Below, one piece after another: positions 17,043 through 25,664 of a stretch of 64,000 nucleotides of DNA. Within the stretch, counting starts at the first letter, position 1, and the number at the start of each line of letters is the position of its first letter. The DNA is from Blautia pseudococcoides (GTDB taxonomy: Bacteria > Bacillota > Clostridia > Lachnospirales > Lachnospiraceae), in NCBI RefSeq assembly GCF_001689125.2, contig NZ_CP015405.2, positions 587,001 to 651,000 of the forward strand, read 5' to 3'. The position numbers were made by a program, and so were the translations under genes. The notes under the pieces are model-generated. The model did no database searches. It had not been told where the DNA came from and saw nothing but the letters and a program-made list of their open reading frames with translations.

Positions 17043-17297
17043 ATGCGGGTTTGTGATTTGAAGCAGAAGGAAGTTATTAATATTTGTACTTGTAAGAGTC
17101 TGGGGTGTCCATTGGATGTGGAGTTTGATCCTAAGACGGGGTGTCTGACGGCTATTATTGTGCCGGTGCCGGGGAAGCTTTGTGGGTTGTTTGGACCGGT
17201 CAGTGAGTATGTGATTCCTTGGCAGTGTATTAGACAGATTGGCGAGGATATTATTTTGGTGGAGATTAAGGAGGAGAAGTTTCTGAAGAAAGAATAA
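17043..17297 (+). CDS. YlmC/YmxH-family PRC-barrel protein
   Basis: Small cytosolic protein of 84 residues built as a single PRC barrel, opening MRVCDLKQKEVINICTC and continuing CPLDVEFDPKTGCLTAIIVP. Such proteins are near-universal in spore-forming clostridia, often beside the sporulation sigma genes, with unclear function. The start is ATG 17043 after GGTGGGA; the GTG at 17025 would add six residues. Its usual neighbours sigG and nrdR both lie in this window but at a distance. Confidence 0.8.
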   Translation: MRVCDLKQKEVINICTCKSLGCPLDVEFDPKTGCLTAIIVPVPGKLCGLFGPVSEYVIPWQCIRQIGEDIILVEIKEEKFLKKE

Positions 17298-17330
17298 GGA
17301 AAAGTCTTAGGGGGTTTTTACTAGTACAAT

Positions 17331-17824
17331 TTTGCGCCGTTTCTTTGGGATTTCCTGTCGGTGGTGTGTTGGCATTTATCAGGGGGTGTATTTGCCTATG
17401 CGCTGTTTGCTAAGGAAAAGGTCAGGGAGTGGTGGCTTATTGTCTCCTTCAGGTTGTGAGGAGAGAAACGGAAGGGCTGCTTCGGTTTCTTGTCACATGC
17501 GCGGTATTTTGTGTGGCAGCAGCTGCCTTGTATTGTGGTATAGATATGGTTATCTGGCATTTTTACGGGACGGCAGAGTATCTGGAGGAGTATTCTATTG
17601 GCTGGCTCAGCGGGGATTGGAAGGCAGTGTTTGCGGCCTCGGTTCTCAATGTGGCAAATGTATTTTTTTCCATTCCCTATGATGGAGGGGAGATTTACGG
17701 CGGTGGAGTGATTCGCTTGCTGCGACAGGATAATATGGATCACCGCAGTGGCAAAAGGCAGGCACACTGTGGTGATAAAAAACAAATTGTATCAATGTGC
17801 ATACAAGTGATATTCTATAGATAA
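17331..17824 (+). pseudogene. Possible decayed membrane-protein gene
   Basis: Between ylmC and abfA the sequence encodes hydrophobic stretches in two frames. The first (from about 17331) reads SVVCWHLSGGVFAYALFAKEK and ends at a stop near 17458. The second, from GTG 17429, reads LLRFLVTCAVFCVAAAALY and later VFAASVLNVANVFF. This looks like one gene split by a frameshift and losing its 3' end into the abfA promoter, but I cannot name the family. It could instead be an intact small membrane protein of 131 residues from 17429. Confidence 0.3.
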
Positions 17825-17867
17825 GAAACTTATCAAAAAGGTAACTGTGCAGGGTTTTCACAGTTAC
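17787..17867 (+). promoter_or_regulatory. abfA control region
   Basis: The inverted repeat TTGTAT-n8-ATACAA (17787-17806) overlaps a possible -35, with TATTCT (17811-17816) 18 bases on. Its half-sites resemble operators of sugar-responsive repressors such as AraR, but the match is loose. Next comes a perfect 9-bp hairpin, GTAACTGTG (17841-17849) with CACAGTTAC (17859-17867), just before the ribosome site AAAAGGAG. Confidence 0.45.
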
Positions 17868-17886
17868 GAAAAGGAGAATATGCAAT

Positions 17887-19389
17887 ATGACAAAACTGGT
17901 AATCAACCCTAACGTAAAGAAGAGCAAAATACATAAGGAAATTTACGGGCACTTTTCCGAGCATCTGGGAAGGTGTATCTATGAAGGGCTTTATGTGGGA
18001 GAGAATTCCCCGATTCCCAATGTAAACGGTATGCGCACGGATGTGGTGGAAGCCCTGAAGGAAATGAAAATACCGGTGCTGCGCTGGCCGGGCGGATGTT
18101 TTGCGGATGAGTATCACTGGAAGGATGGTATCGGGCCGAAAGAGGACAGAAAGAAAATCATCAATACTCACTGGGGCGGTGTTGTGGAGGATAACAGTTT
18201 CGGAACACATGAGTTTTTTGAACTGTGCCGCCAGCTGGGCTGTGAAGCCTATGTGAACGGAAATGTTGGAAGCGGAACCGTGCAGGAAATGTCGGAGTGG
18301 GTGGAATATATGACGTTTGACGGTGTTTCGCCCATGGCTGATTTGAGGAAGAAAAACGGGCATGAGGACTCCTGGGATGTGGCATTCTTTGGTGTGGGCA
18401 ATGAGAACTGGGGCTGCGGGGGCAATATGACTCCGGAGTTTTACGGCAATGAGTACCGCCGTTACCAGACTTATGTGAGAGATTATAAGGCAGACAAAAA
18501 AATTTACAAAATTGCATGCGGAGCCAATGTGGATGACTATGAATGGACAGAGCGTGTTCTGCATACCTGCTTCCGTCACAGCCAGACTTTTCAGCATGGA
18601 TTTATGGATGGGCTTTCCCTGCATTATTATACACATCCGGAGGGATGGGACATCAAGGGAAGTGCAACGGATTTTGATGATAGGGCCTGGTATAAGACTC
18701 TGAGCAAGACCCTTTATATGGAGGAGCTGATCAACCGGCACGGAGCCATTATGGACAAGTACGACCCGGAAAAGAAAATCGGTATGATCGTGGATGAGTG
18801 GGGTACCTGGTTTACCGTAGAACCGGGTACAAATCCAGGCTTCCTTTATCAGCAGAACACCATGAGGGACGCGCTGGTGGCAGGAATCAACCTGAACATC
18901 TTTAACAAACACAGTGACCGTGTCCACATGGCAAATCTGGCTCAGCTTGTGAATGTCCTCCAGTCCGTTATTCTGACAGAGGGGGAGAAAATGCTGCTGA
19001 CACCTACATACCATGTATTTAATATGTATAAATATCATCAGGATGCAGAACTTTTAGAGAGCCATATGGATACAAAGACGATAGGTGTGGATGATGCGTA
19101 TCATGTTCCGAACATGACGGAATCGGTTTCAGTAGATACAGAGGGTGTGATGCACCTTACCATCACAAATCTGTCCCTGGATGAGGCTTATGATGTGGAC
19201 GCGCTGATTCTGGAAAAACCTGTGACAGAGGTAAAAGGAGAGATACTGGCAGAAGAAATGCATGCCATGAACACGTTCGAGGAACCGGAAAATGTAAAGG
19301 TGAAAGAATTTAAGAATGTGAAGATCACGGACAAAGGGATCGCATTTACTATACCTGCGTGCAGTATCCTGCATCTGGCAGTGAAATAA
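17887..19389 (+). CDS. abfA: Alpha-L-arabinofuranosidase, GH51
   Basis: Releases terminal arabinofuranose from arabinan and arabinoxylan oligosaccharides. It has 500 residues and no signal peptide, so it acts in the cytoplasm on imported oligomers. A retaining TIM-barrel: the acid/base is Glu173 in [11 protein letters not shown] and the nucleophile Glu304 in [22 protein letters not shown] is another GH51 landmark. A C-terminal beta domain follows from about residue 385. It stands alone, with no arabinose transporter or catabolic gene next to it. Confidence 0.93.
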   Translation: MTKLVINPNVKKSKIHKEIYGHFSEHLGRCIYEGLYVGENSPIPNVNGMRTDVVEALKEMKIPVLRWPGGCFADEYHWKDGIGPKEDRKKIINTHWGGVVEDNSFGTHEFFELCRQLGCEAYVNGNVGSGTVQEMSEWVEYMTFDGVSPMADLRKKNGHEDSWDVAFFGVGNENWGCGGNMTPEFYGNEYRRYQTYVRDYKADKKIYKIACGANVDDYEWTERVLHTCFRHSQTFQHGFMDGLSLHYYTHPEGWDIKGSATDFDDRAWYKTLSKTLYMEELINRHGAIMDKYDPEKKIGMIVDEWGTWFTVEPGTNPGFLYQQNTMRDALVAGINLNIFNKHSDRVHMANLAQLVNVLQSVILTEGEKMLLTPTYHVFNMYKYHQDAELLESHMDTKTIGVDDAYHVPNMTESVSVDTEGVMHLTITNLSLDEAYDVDALILEKPVTEVKGEILAEEMHAMNTFEEPENVKVKEFKNVKITDKGIAFTIPACSILHLAVK

Positions 19390-19417
19390 CGGACTGCCGG
19401 GACAGCTGAACAATGGA

Positions 19418-19453
19418 AAAACAGGGCGCTTTCAGTTGAAAGGCGCCCTGTTT
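19418..19453. terminator. Bidirectional terminator between abfA and uppP
   Basis: AAACAGGGCGC with TTTC (19419-19433) pairs with GAAAGGCGCCCTGTTT (19438-19453) apart from a one-base bulge; A and T tracts flank both sides, between convergent genes. Confidence 0.8.
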
Positions 19454-19461
19454 GAGTCTTA

Positions 19462-20289
19462 TCATGCCAGAAGGCTGAAATATATGATGACAATAATACC
19501 CAATATAATACGGTAAATACCAAATATTTTGAAATCGTGTTTTCTGATATAGCTCAGGAGCATTCGGATCGCAAATACGGATACAACAAAGGAAACCAAT
19601 GTTCCGATCAACAGAAGGATCCACTCCGATCCGGAGAACATGCCTGTCTTTAAAAAATATTTCAGCAGCTTCAGACCGCTGGCCCCTGCCATGACCGGTA
19701 TTGCCAGGAAAAAGGAAAATTCACTTGCCACATAACGGGAACAGCCCAGGATGACAGCACCCAGAATGGTGGCACCGCTTCTTGAGGTTCCGGGAATTGC
19801 CGCTAAAACCTGGAAACAGCCGATGAAAAAAGCTGTCCGGTAGGTCAGTGCCTCCAGGGACTTCATTTTCGGCTGCTTTTTTCTGCTCTCGATGACAAGA
19901 AAGGCAATACCATACAGGATCAGGGTTGCAGCGATTATGTACACGCTGGACAGATAGTCCTCCAGTACCATGTCCAGCGGAAGACCGGCAGCCACGATGG
20001 GTATGCACCCTACCGCTACCTTTTTCCACAGAGTAAAAGTCTCCTGCTTTTCGGATACACTTTTCTTTGGAGAAAAGGGGTTGAGTTTGTGGAAAAACAA
20101 TACCAGTACAGCCAGTATGGAGCCGAATTGAATAACAACCTTGAATACTTCAAAAAATTCCGGTGTGGAGGTCATGGGCCAGAGATTGTCAAACAAGATC
20201 AGATGTCCCGTGCTGCTTATGGGCAGCCATTCTGTGATACCCTGGATGATGCCGAGAATGACTGCTTTAATCATTTCTATAAAGTCCAT
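19462..20289 (-). CDS. uppP: Undecaprenyl-diphosphate phosphatase
   Basis: Integral membrane phosphatase (BacA family, 275 residues) that dephosphorylates undecaprenyl diphosphate so the lipid carrier can be reused in wall synthesis; overproduction confers bacitracin resistance. The catalytic motifs EWLPISSTGH (residues 19-28) and PGTSRSGAT (about residue 162) are both intact, with eight or so membrane helices. It lies 69 bases downstream of thrS on the same strand and may share its transcript. Confidence 0.95.
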   Translation of the reverse strand: MDFIEMIKAVILGIIQGITEWLPISSTGHLILFDNLWPMTSTPEFFEVFKVVIQFGSILAVLVLFFHKLNPFSPKKSVSEKQETFTLWKKVAVGCIPIVAAGLPLDMVLEDYLSSVYIIAATLILYGIAFLVIESRKKQPKMKSLEALTYRTAFFIGCFQVLAAIPGTSRSGATILGAVILGCSRYVASEFSFFLAIPVMAGASGLKLLKYFLKTGMFSGSEWILLLIGTLVSFVVSVFAIRMLLSYIRKHDFKIFGIYRIILGIIVIIYFSLLA

Positions 20290-20358
20290 GAAGTCTTTTC
20301 CTTTCTGTGATGCTTTGTGCGGTCAGTATCTATGTGCATGAGGCAGCTTTGCTGTCAA

Positions 20359-22320
20359 TCACTTTTCGTTCTGTACTTCAATTTTGCGGATTTCCTTTGT
20401 CCGGATCTCTTTGCAGATGGCATCAATGAAATCCTGCAGCGTTTTCTGGCCTTCATCACCCAGGAAACGGCTTCTGACTGCCACTTTTCCTTCCGCCTCT
20501 TCCTTTTCTCCCACTACGATCATGTAAGGAACCTTTGAGAGTCTTGCCTCGCGGATCTTGTAGCCGATTTTTTCGGAGCGCTCATCAATGGTACAGAGGA
20601 CGCCGTTTTTCTTTAACTCGGTTTCTACACGGACTGCGTAATCCTGGTATTTTTCTGAGATAGGAAGGATACGGACCTGTTCCGGGCAGAGCCAGGTGGG
20701 GAACATGCCGGCATACTTTTCAATGAGCCATGCAAGGGTTCTCTCATAGCAGCCGATGGAAGTTCTGTGAATAATATACGGGCGGACTTTTTCACCGTTC
20801 TGGTCAATGTAGTACATATCAAACTGTTCAGCCAGCAGTGCATCCCACTGTACCGTGATCATAGTGTCCTCTTTGCCGTATACATTTTTGGCGTTAATGT
20901 CTACTTTGGGGCCGTAGAAGGCGGCTTCCCCCGCATCCTCCACAAAAGGAACATCCAGTTCCGTTAAAATATTTCGGATATGCTGTTCGGTCTGCTCCCA
21001 TACCTTTGCATCCCCGATATACTTTTCCGTATTTTCCGGATCCCATTTGGATAAATGATAGGTTACATCATCCTGCAGTCCCAGGGTGGCCAGACATTTC
21101 TTGGCAAGAGCCAGACACCCTTTGAACTCCTCCACCATCTGATCCGGGCGGACGATCAAATGTCCCTCTGAGATGGTGAACTGGCGGACACGTGTCAGGC
21201 CGTGCATTTCACCGGAGTCCTCATTTCTAAAGAGGGTGGAAGTCTCACTGTAGCGAAGCGGCAGATCCCGGTAGGAGCGCTGTTTGGATTTATACACATA
21301 ATATTGGAAAGGGCAGGTCATGGGACGCAGGGCAAACACTTCTTTGTCGGTTTCCTCATCCCCCAGCACAAACATGCCGTCTTTATAGTGATCCCAGTGT
21401 CCGGAGATTTTGTATAAGTCACTTTTGGCCATCAGGGGCGTTTTGGTGCGGATGTATCCCCAGTTGTTATCCTCCTCATCTTCAATCCATCTCTGGAGTG
21501 TCTGGATGATTTTGGCGCCTTTGGGCATCAGAAGGGGTAGACCCTGGCCGATCACATCAACGGTGGTGAAGAGTTCCATTTCACGTCCCAGTTTGTTGTG
21601 GTCGCGTTTCTTGATATCCTCCAGGTGCAGCAGATATTCGTTCAGCTCATCTTTTGTGGAGAAGGCGCTTCCGTAAATCCTCTGGAGCATAGGCTTGGAG
21701 GAGTCTCCCCTCCAGTAGGCACCTGAGGAGGAGGTCAGTTTAAATGCTTTGATGCCTTTTGTGTTCATGAGATGAGGGCCTGCACATAAGTCAACGAATT
21801 CTCCCTGGGAGTAGAAGGAAATCTCAGCATCCTCAGGAAGGTCTGTGATCAATTCTACCTTGTAAGGCTCCTCTTTTTCTTTCATATACTGTATAGCTTC
21901 CTCTCTGGGGAGAGTAAACCGTTCCAGTCTGCTGCCTTTTTTGATGATACGTTTCATCTCTTTTTCCAGCCTGTCCAGGTCCTCTCTTGAGAAGGGTTCG
22001 GCCTCAAAATCATAGTAGAAGCCCGTGTCTATAGCAGGGCCGATTGCCAGTTTGGCGTCCGGGAACAGGTGTTTGACCGCTTCCGCCAGAACATGGGAGC
22101 AGGTATGGCGTATAACACGAAGTCCTTCCTGATCTCTGGCTGTGAGGATATTCAGAGTGCAGTCTTTGTCAAGAACTGTTCTGACATCCACGATCCGGCC
22201 GTCCACCTCACCTGCACAGGCAGCCCGTGCCAGTCCTTCGCTTATGTCAAAGGCAATGTCCATAATGGATCTGGACTCAGCATACTCTTTAACTGAGCCG
22301 TCTTTTAATTGGATTTTCAT
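20359..22320 (-). CDS. thrS: Threonyl-tRNA synthetase
   Basis: Charges tRNA-Thr. It has 653 residues: a TGS domain (1-60), the editing domain with HTCSH, the class II catalytic core and the anticodon-binding domain. The zinc site uses the cysteine in RPMTCPFQYYVYK and the histidine in QFTISEGHLIV, the form common in clostridial enzymes. Motif 2 is FRNEDSGEMHGLTRVR. The ATG at 22320 follows GGGAGG. Expression is controlled by a T-box leader with its own promoter, so it responds to uncharged tRNA-Thr. Confidence 0.96.
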   Translation of the reverse strand: MKIQLKDGSVKEYAESRSIMDIAFDISEGLARAACAGEVDGRIVDVRTVLDKDCTLNILTARDQEGLRVIRHTCSHVLAEAVKHLFPDAKLAIGPAIDTGFYYDFEAEPFSREDLDRLEKEMKRIIKKGSRLERFTLPREEAIQYMKEKEEPYKVELITDLPEDAEISFYSQGEFVDLCAGPHLMNTKGIKAFKLTSSSGAYWRGDSSKPMLQRIYGSAFSTKDELNEYLLHLEDIKKRDHNKLGREMELFTTVDVIGQGLPLLMPKGAKIIQTLQRWIEDEEDNNWGYIRTKTPLMAKSDLYKISGHWDHYKDGMFVLGDEETDKEVFALRPMTCPFQYYVYKSKQRSYRDLPLRYSETSTLFRNEDSGEMHGLTRVRQFTISEGHLIVRPDQMVEEFKGCLALAKKCLATLGLQDDVTYHLSKWDPENTEKYIGDAKVWEQTEQHIRNILTELDVPFVEDAGEAAFYGPKVDINAKNVYGKEDTMITVQWDALLAEQFDMYYIDQNGEKVRPYIIHRTSIGCYERTLAWLIEKYAGMFPTWLCPEQVRILPISEKYQDYAVRVETELKKNGVLCTIDERSEKIGYKIREARLSKVPYMIVVGEKEEAEGKVAVRSRFLGDEGQKTLQDFIDAICKEIRTKEIRKIEVQNEK

Positions 22321-22353
22321 ACTTTTTTCCTCCCGAAATATAATTTTGAAATT

Positions 22354-22668
22354 AAAAAAACCCTGAACAATCCGAAGACTGTTCAGGGACGATAAACAAG
22401 ATACCGCGGTTCCACCCTCTTTGTCAACACAATAACTGTTCCATACCTTAAATTACTGTGTACCACTTTTATCAGACGATAACGGTGTCGGCCGGGCTGT
22501 GTTAAAGCCGCTCCAGGGTGGTCTTCAAATGCTTCCCCATAGAATGCTCACACCGTATGCATCCCTCTCTGCATGGATATCCATTTTACTCTTCCTGTCT
22601 GCGCGTTGGCTGTATGGCAGAGTGTGGTTTTACATCCGGTCTGTCTGACTGCGGAACACTCTGAATTG
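22354..22668 (-). ncRNA. T-box leader of thrS
   Basis: On the minus strand the invariant T-box GGGTGGAACCGCGG lies at 22417-22404, followed by the terminator stem CCCTGAACAGTC/GATTGTTCAGGG (22388-22361) and seven U residues (22360-22354). In stem I, the string GAAGACCACCC holds a likely specifier codon ACC at 22522-22520, which would read tRNA-Thr with anticodon GGU. Uncharged tRNA stabilises the antiterminator and allows thrS transcription. The specifier choice is my inference from its place in the leader. Confidence 0.9.
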
Positions 22669-22674
22669 GTGTTT

Positions 22675-22703
22675 AGCATATCATTTATAGGGGAGAATGT
22701 CAA
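22675..22703 (-). promoter_or_regulatory. Promoter of the thrS T-box transcript
   Basis: On the minus strand TTGACA (22703-22698), 17 bases, TATGCT (22680-22675). It starts two bases after the sigG stop codon. Confidence 0.8.
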
Positions 22704-22704
22704 G

Positions 22705-23484
22705 TCAGGGACGCAGGTAGTTTTTCATATTTTTTAGTGCGTGCTTTTCCAGGCGGCTGACCTGGGCCTGGGAGATGCCGATTTCCTGGGCAACCTCCAT
22801 CTGGGTTTTTCCTTCGTAGAAACGCATTTCAATAATGTGTTTTTCCCTGTCGTCCAGGCGTTTCATGGCCTCCTTCAGGGAGAGATCTTCAATCCAGTTC
22901 TCCTCCCTGTTTTTCTTGTCACTGATCTGGTCCATGACATACAGGGTGTCGCCTCCTTCTGTGTACACAGGTTCATAGAGGCTGACCGGGCTTTGGATGG
23001 CGTCCAGGGCATAGACGATATCCTCTTTTTCAATGCCGATCTCCTCGGCAATTTCATTGATGGTAGGCTCTTTGAGATTTCTTTTGACGTAATTTTCTTT
23101 GGCATAGATGGCTTTATATGCAGTATCGCGAAGTGAGCGGCTTACCCGGATGGAGTTGTTGTCCCGCAGATACCTGCGGATCTCACCGATGATCATGGGA
23201 ACCGCATAAGTAGAAAATTTCACGTTCAGTGTTGTATCGAAATTATCAATTGCCTTCATAAGCCCGATGCAGCCAATCTGGAATAAATCATCCACATTTT
23301 CGTTGCTGGCGGAGAAACGTTTGATGATACTGAGCACCAGCCTCAAATTTCCCTTGATATATAATTCTCTGGCTTCCGTATCTCCCTTTTTGATCCGCTC
23401 GAACAGAATGTCCTTCTCTTCATTGGTAAGTACAGGGAGTTTGGAAGTGTTCACACCGCATATTTCAACTTTATTAAGTGCCAT
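22705..23484 (-). CDS. sigG: Forespore sigma factor sigma-G
   Basis: Late forespore sigma factor of 259 residues. The opening NKVEICGVNTSKLPVL is the sigma-G hallmark that binds regulators such as SpoIIAB or Gin. Region 2 has NLRLVLSIIKRF and region 4 the helix-turn-helix EIGISQAQVSRLEKH. The start ATG 23484 follows AGGAGG; the longer reading frame upstream lacks a site. It is not next to sigE here, unlike in most clostridia. Upstream, GTATA and GGTGAGAATC resemble forespore promoter elements, but their spacing of 12 is too short to rely on. Confidence 0.95.
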   Translation of the reverse strand: MALNKVEICGVNTSKLPVLTNEEKDILFERIKKGDTEARELYIKGNLRLVLSIIKRFSASNENVDDLFQIGCIGLMKAIDNFDTTLNVKFSTYAVPMIIGEIRRYLRDNNSIRVSRSLRDTAYKAIYAKENYVKRNLKEPTINEIAEEIGIEKEDIVYALDAIQSPVSLYEPVYTEGGDTLYVMDQISDKKNREENWIEDLSLKEAMKRLDDREKHIIEMRFYEGKTQMEVAQEIGISQAQVSRLEKHALKNMKNYLRP

Positions 23485-23641
23485 TGCAAGAATCCTCCTG
23501 GAAATTTTAATGTCTAGTAAAATGATTCTCACCTGGTGCGGACAATATACGACAACACGGAAAATTTAATAAAGTTTTAGCCCTTGACAATTCCGAAAAA
23601 CAGATGGGATGAAAGAAAAAACAGAGGTTGATCTACACGAA

Positions 23642-23687
23642 AAAATCCCTTGTTTTCAACAAAAAAGTATTGAAAATAAGGGATTTT
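23642..23687 (-). terminator. Hairpin after the oxidoreductase remnant
   Basis: AAAATCCCTT with TTTTCA pairs with TGAAAA and AAGGGATTTT across 23642-23687. It lies just beyond the stop of the oxidoreductase remnant, whose terminator it probably was. Confidence 0.6.
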
Positions 23688-23695
23688 GACTATGT

Positions 23696-23885
23696 TTAAA
23701 GTTGTTGAAACCGGGGGATCGTGATCATTTCGCCGCCTTTCATGGCAGATTCATGGGCACAGATTCCGGTTGGCCGGTTTTCGTTCTTCGATGATAGAGC
23801 GGATGAATTCATGTACCAGGTGGGGATGGGAACCGCCGTGTCCGCCGCCCTGCTTGAAGGAGAGATGGTAGGGAGAGACCAGGAA
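23696..23885 (-). pseudogene. C-terminal remnant of a Gfo/Idh/MocA oxidoreductase
   Basis: On the minus strand one frame reads YHLSFKQGGGHGGSHPHLVH and on to EFIRSIIEERKP, the very typical end region of NAD-dependent sugar dehydrogenases of this family. After a frameshift and small deletion near 23760 the tail resumes as GICAHESAMKGGEMITIPRF and stops at 23696. The N-terminal Rossmann domain is missing. The gene is therefore dead. Confidence 0.75.
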
Positions 23886-23976
23886 CGCTATATGCTGGAC
23901 GATTCCATACAGGATGGAGGTGGTGCATATGAACCGGAAATAATGATCATCAGGCAATATCCTGTCTATCACAATT

Positions 23977-24371
23977 TTAGTGAAGCTGTTCTGCTAAACA
24001 GCGGGAGAGCTGCTCCAGTGGCAGTTCATGTTGTTTTACTGCCTGATTTTCCCAGAAACGGTCGTCAGCGTACCGGGGAATGATATGTACATGAAAATGT
24101 GTGCCCTCATCCATAACCAGACCGTTATTCTGCATAACGGTCACCCCGAGTACATCAAAATTCGTTTCTATAATATCGGCCACCTGCTGTTCCAGCCGGA
24201 TCAATTCATATAAAACCGATTCCGGGACCTCCCGGATATTTCCATAATGCTGTTTGGTAATAATTAATAAATGGCCTTTCTGAATTGGATCAATATCATA
24301 AACTACAATAAAATTATCCGTCTCATAAAGTATTCGTGAGTCTTCTATACAATTGCAAAAATACAGTTCAT
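23977..24371 (-). pseudogene. Frameshifted HIT-family hydrolase gene
   Basis: Nucleotide-binding HIT protein of about 131 residues, with the active-site motif HFHVHIIPRY intact. A normal start, ATG 24371 behind GGGAGG, reads MNCIF and should continue CNCIEDSRILYETDNF, but the run of T in the coding strand has five bases where six are needed, so it stops after eight codons. The rest of the frame to 23977 is open and well conserved. Either a recent single-base loss or a sequencing error in a homopolymer. Confidence 0.8.
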
Positions 24372-24409
24372 ATGCCAGGACCTCCCTATTGCTTTAATGA
24401 AAATTAAAT

Positions 24410-24498
24410 TTGCCGGAAAATCTCCCCCATGCTATAATTATTAAGACGTAACCGGGCAGTTTCTTCCGTCCCGGACTACCCGGACAGGACTTTTTTCG
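24410..24498 (+). promoter_or_regulatory. Promoter and hairpin leader before the ATC-hydrolase-family gene
   Basis: TTGCCG (24410-24415), 17 bases, TATAAT (24433-24438) with an upstream TG. Starting about 24445, the RNA soon meets a GC-rich bulged hairpin (24469-24492, TCCGTCCCGG with CCCGGACAGGA) followed by TTTTTT. That leaves about 170 nt of untranslated leader before the gene at 24672. The hairpin could attenuate transcription or end a short RNA. No known riboswitch was recognised. Confidence 0.5.
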
Positions 24499-24671
24499 GT
24501 CAGTGCAATCGTTTTGCATACCTGCAGAGCAGTTACGTTAAAGTAATATATACCACAAAATGCTGCGGTTACAACGGCAGAAAAATAAAGTGTGACGCAC
24601 AGCTTGCCGAAAGCAATTTTTAAACACACACTAGAAGTATGATAGAGAGAAAAAGATTGGGGGGATAAAAT

Positions 24672-25181
24672 ATGTCAAATACTTGCACATCTAACATCCA
24701 CAACGAACCGAAGATAAAGAATAAACTCATTCAGGCTGTCCGGGGACAGCTTGAGCAGCGGGCGGCCTGGCTGTATTTATTGTGTGACGAGGCCGGAAAA
24801 AGAGGGCTTGCCTGGGAAGATTTCGGAAGCGAAGCCATTCGCCGCTGTGGTCTTTCACAAGGCGGGGAGCTGGTCAGACAAGGGGGAACCAGCAGTTTGA
24901 AAGGCCTCAGAAAACAACTTTTTACCAAACCCGCCCAGTGGGTATTTGAGATGAAGATCAGAAAGAGCACAGAAAAAGAGCTGGCAATTGATTTTCATTA
25001 TTGCCCATTAGTGAAAGCCTGGCAGAAAGCCGGCTGTTCTGACGAGGAAATACGGAAACTCTGCGACATTGCCATGTGCGGTGACCATGGTATAGGTGAA
25101 GCTTACGGGGGACGGCTGAAGCTTCTGAAATCCATAGCCAAAGGTGATGATGTATGCCGTTTATATTACCACAAAAAATAA
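24672..25181 (+). CDS. L-2-amino-thiazoline-4-carboxylate hydrolase family protein
   Basis: Protein of 169 residues resembling the ATC hydrolase family (Pfam PF14196), named for an enzyme that opens aminothiazoline carboxylate to make cysteine. The diagnostic C-terminal part reads LCDIAMCGDHGIGEAYGG followed by a conserved KGDDVCRLYY. Many family members are annotated only by similarity and their substrates are unknown, so the reaction should not be assumed. The ribosome site is GGGGGGATAAA. It sits in a patch of decaying genes and may be the only intact one there. Confidence 0.7.
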   Translation: MSNTCTSNIHNEPKIKNKLIQAVRGQLEQRAAWLYLLCDEAGKRGLAWEDFGSEAIRRCGLSQGGELVRQGGTSSLKGLRKQLFTKPAQWVFEMKIRKSTEKELAIDFHYCPLVKAWQKAGCSDEEIRKLCDIAMCGDHGIGEAYGGRLKLLKSIAKGDDVCRLYYHKK

Positions 25182-25322
25182 TCCTGCATAGAAGTGTGTC
25201 TTGAAATTCATTCCGGTGATCTGTATAACCCACAAAAGGTGGCGCACAGTTTGTCCAAAACAGTTTCAGATACATGCAATGGCAAGCCGCAGATATACTC
25301 TGCCATCAAAAAAGGAGAGTAC

Positions 25323-25664
25323 ATGATGACTATCAATTTTACACGTGAACATATGGCAGATGCAAAAGAACCTGCCCTGTTATGTTATCAGGAAGAACGC
25401 AGCAGGGTACCTGTCCTGCCAGGCGCAGCGGAATTGCCTGATCTGTCATATTATGCGGATAATGGTCTCGGGGTGGCAGTCTTTTCCCCATGGGAGCTAA
25501 CGCGGCGGTATCGCAAAACAGAGAGAAAGCACCGTTTTATCCAAGATATCCTTTTAAAAGCAGGAATGTATTCAGAACGCCGTCCACATGGCTTCTCTCG
25601 TACCCGTGTGAAGCATATACTCCGGGCCCGATCAATCCATGCCGCACATCATATCCTGCGGTAA
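25323..25664 (+). pseudogene. Truncated GNAT acetyltransferase gene
   Basis: After the good ribosome site AAAAGGAGAG the ATG at 25323 opens a frame reading INFTREHMADAKEPALLCYQ, then LPDLSYYADNGLGVAVF, the N-terminal part of a clostridial GNAT acetyltransferase. From about 25490 the similarity ends and the frame runs on, out of register, into the antisense of the M42 peptidase gene, with which it overlaps by 128 bases. The acetyl-CoA-binding half is gone, probably through a deletion that joined it to its neighbour. Confidence 0.55.

Noticed and set aside
23484..23584. Forespore-type promoter before sigG
   Set aside because: GTATA and GGTGAGAATC both match sigma-F/G-like elements, but they stand 12 bases apart instead of about 15-16, so I did not list it as a feature.
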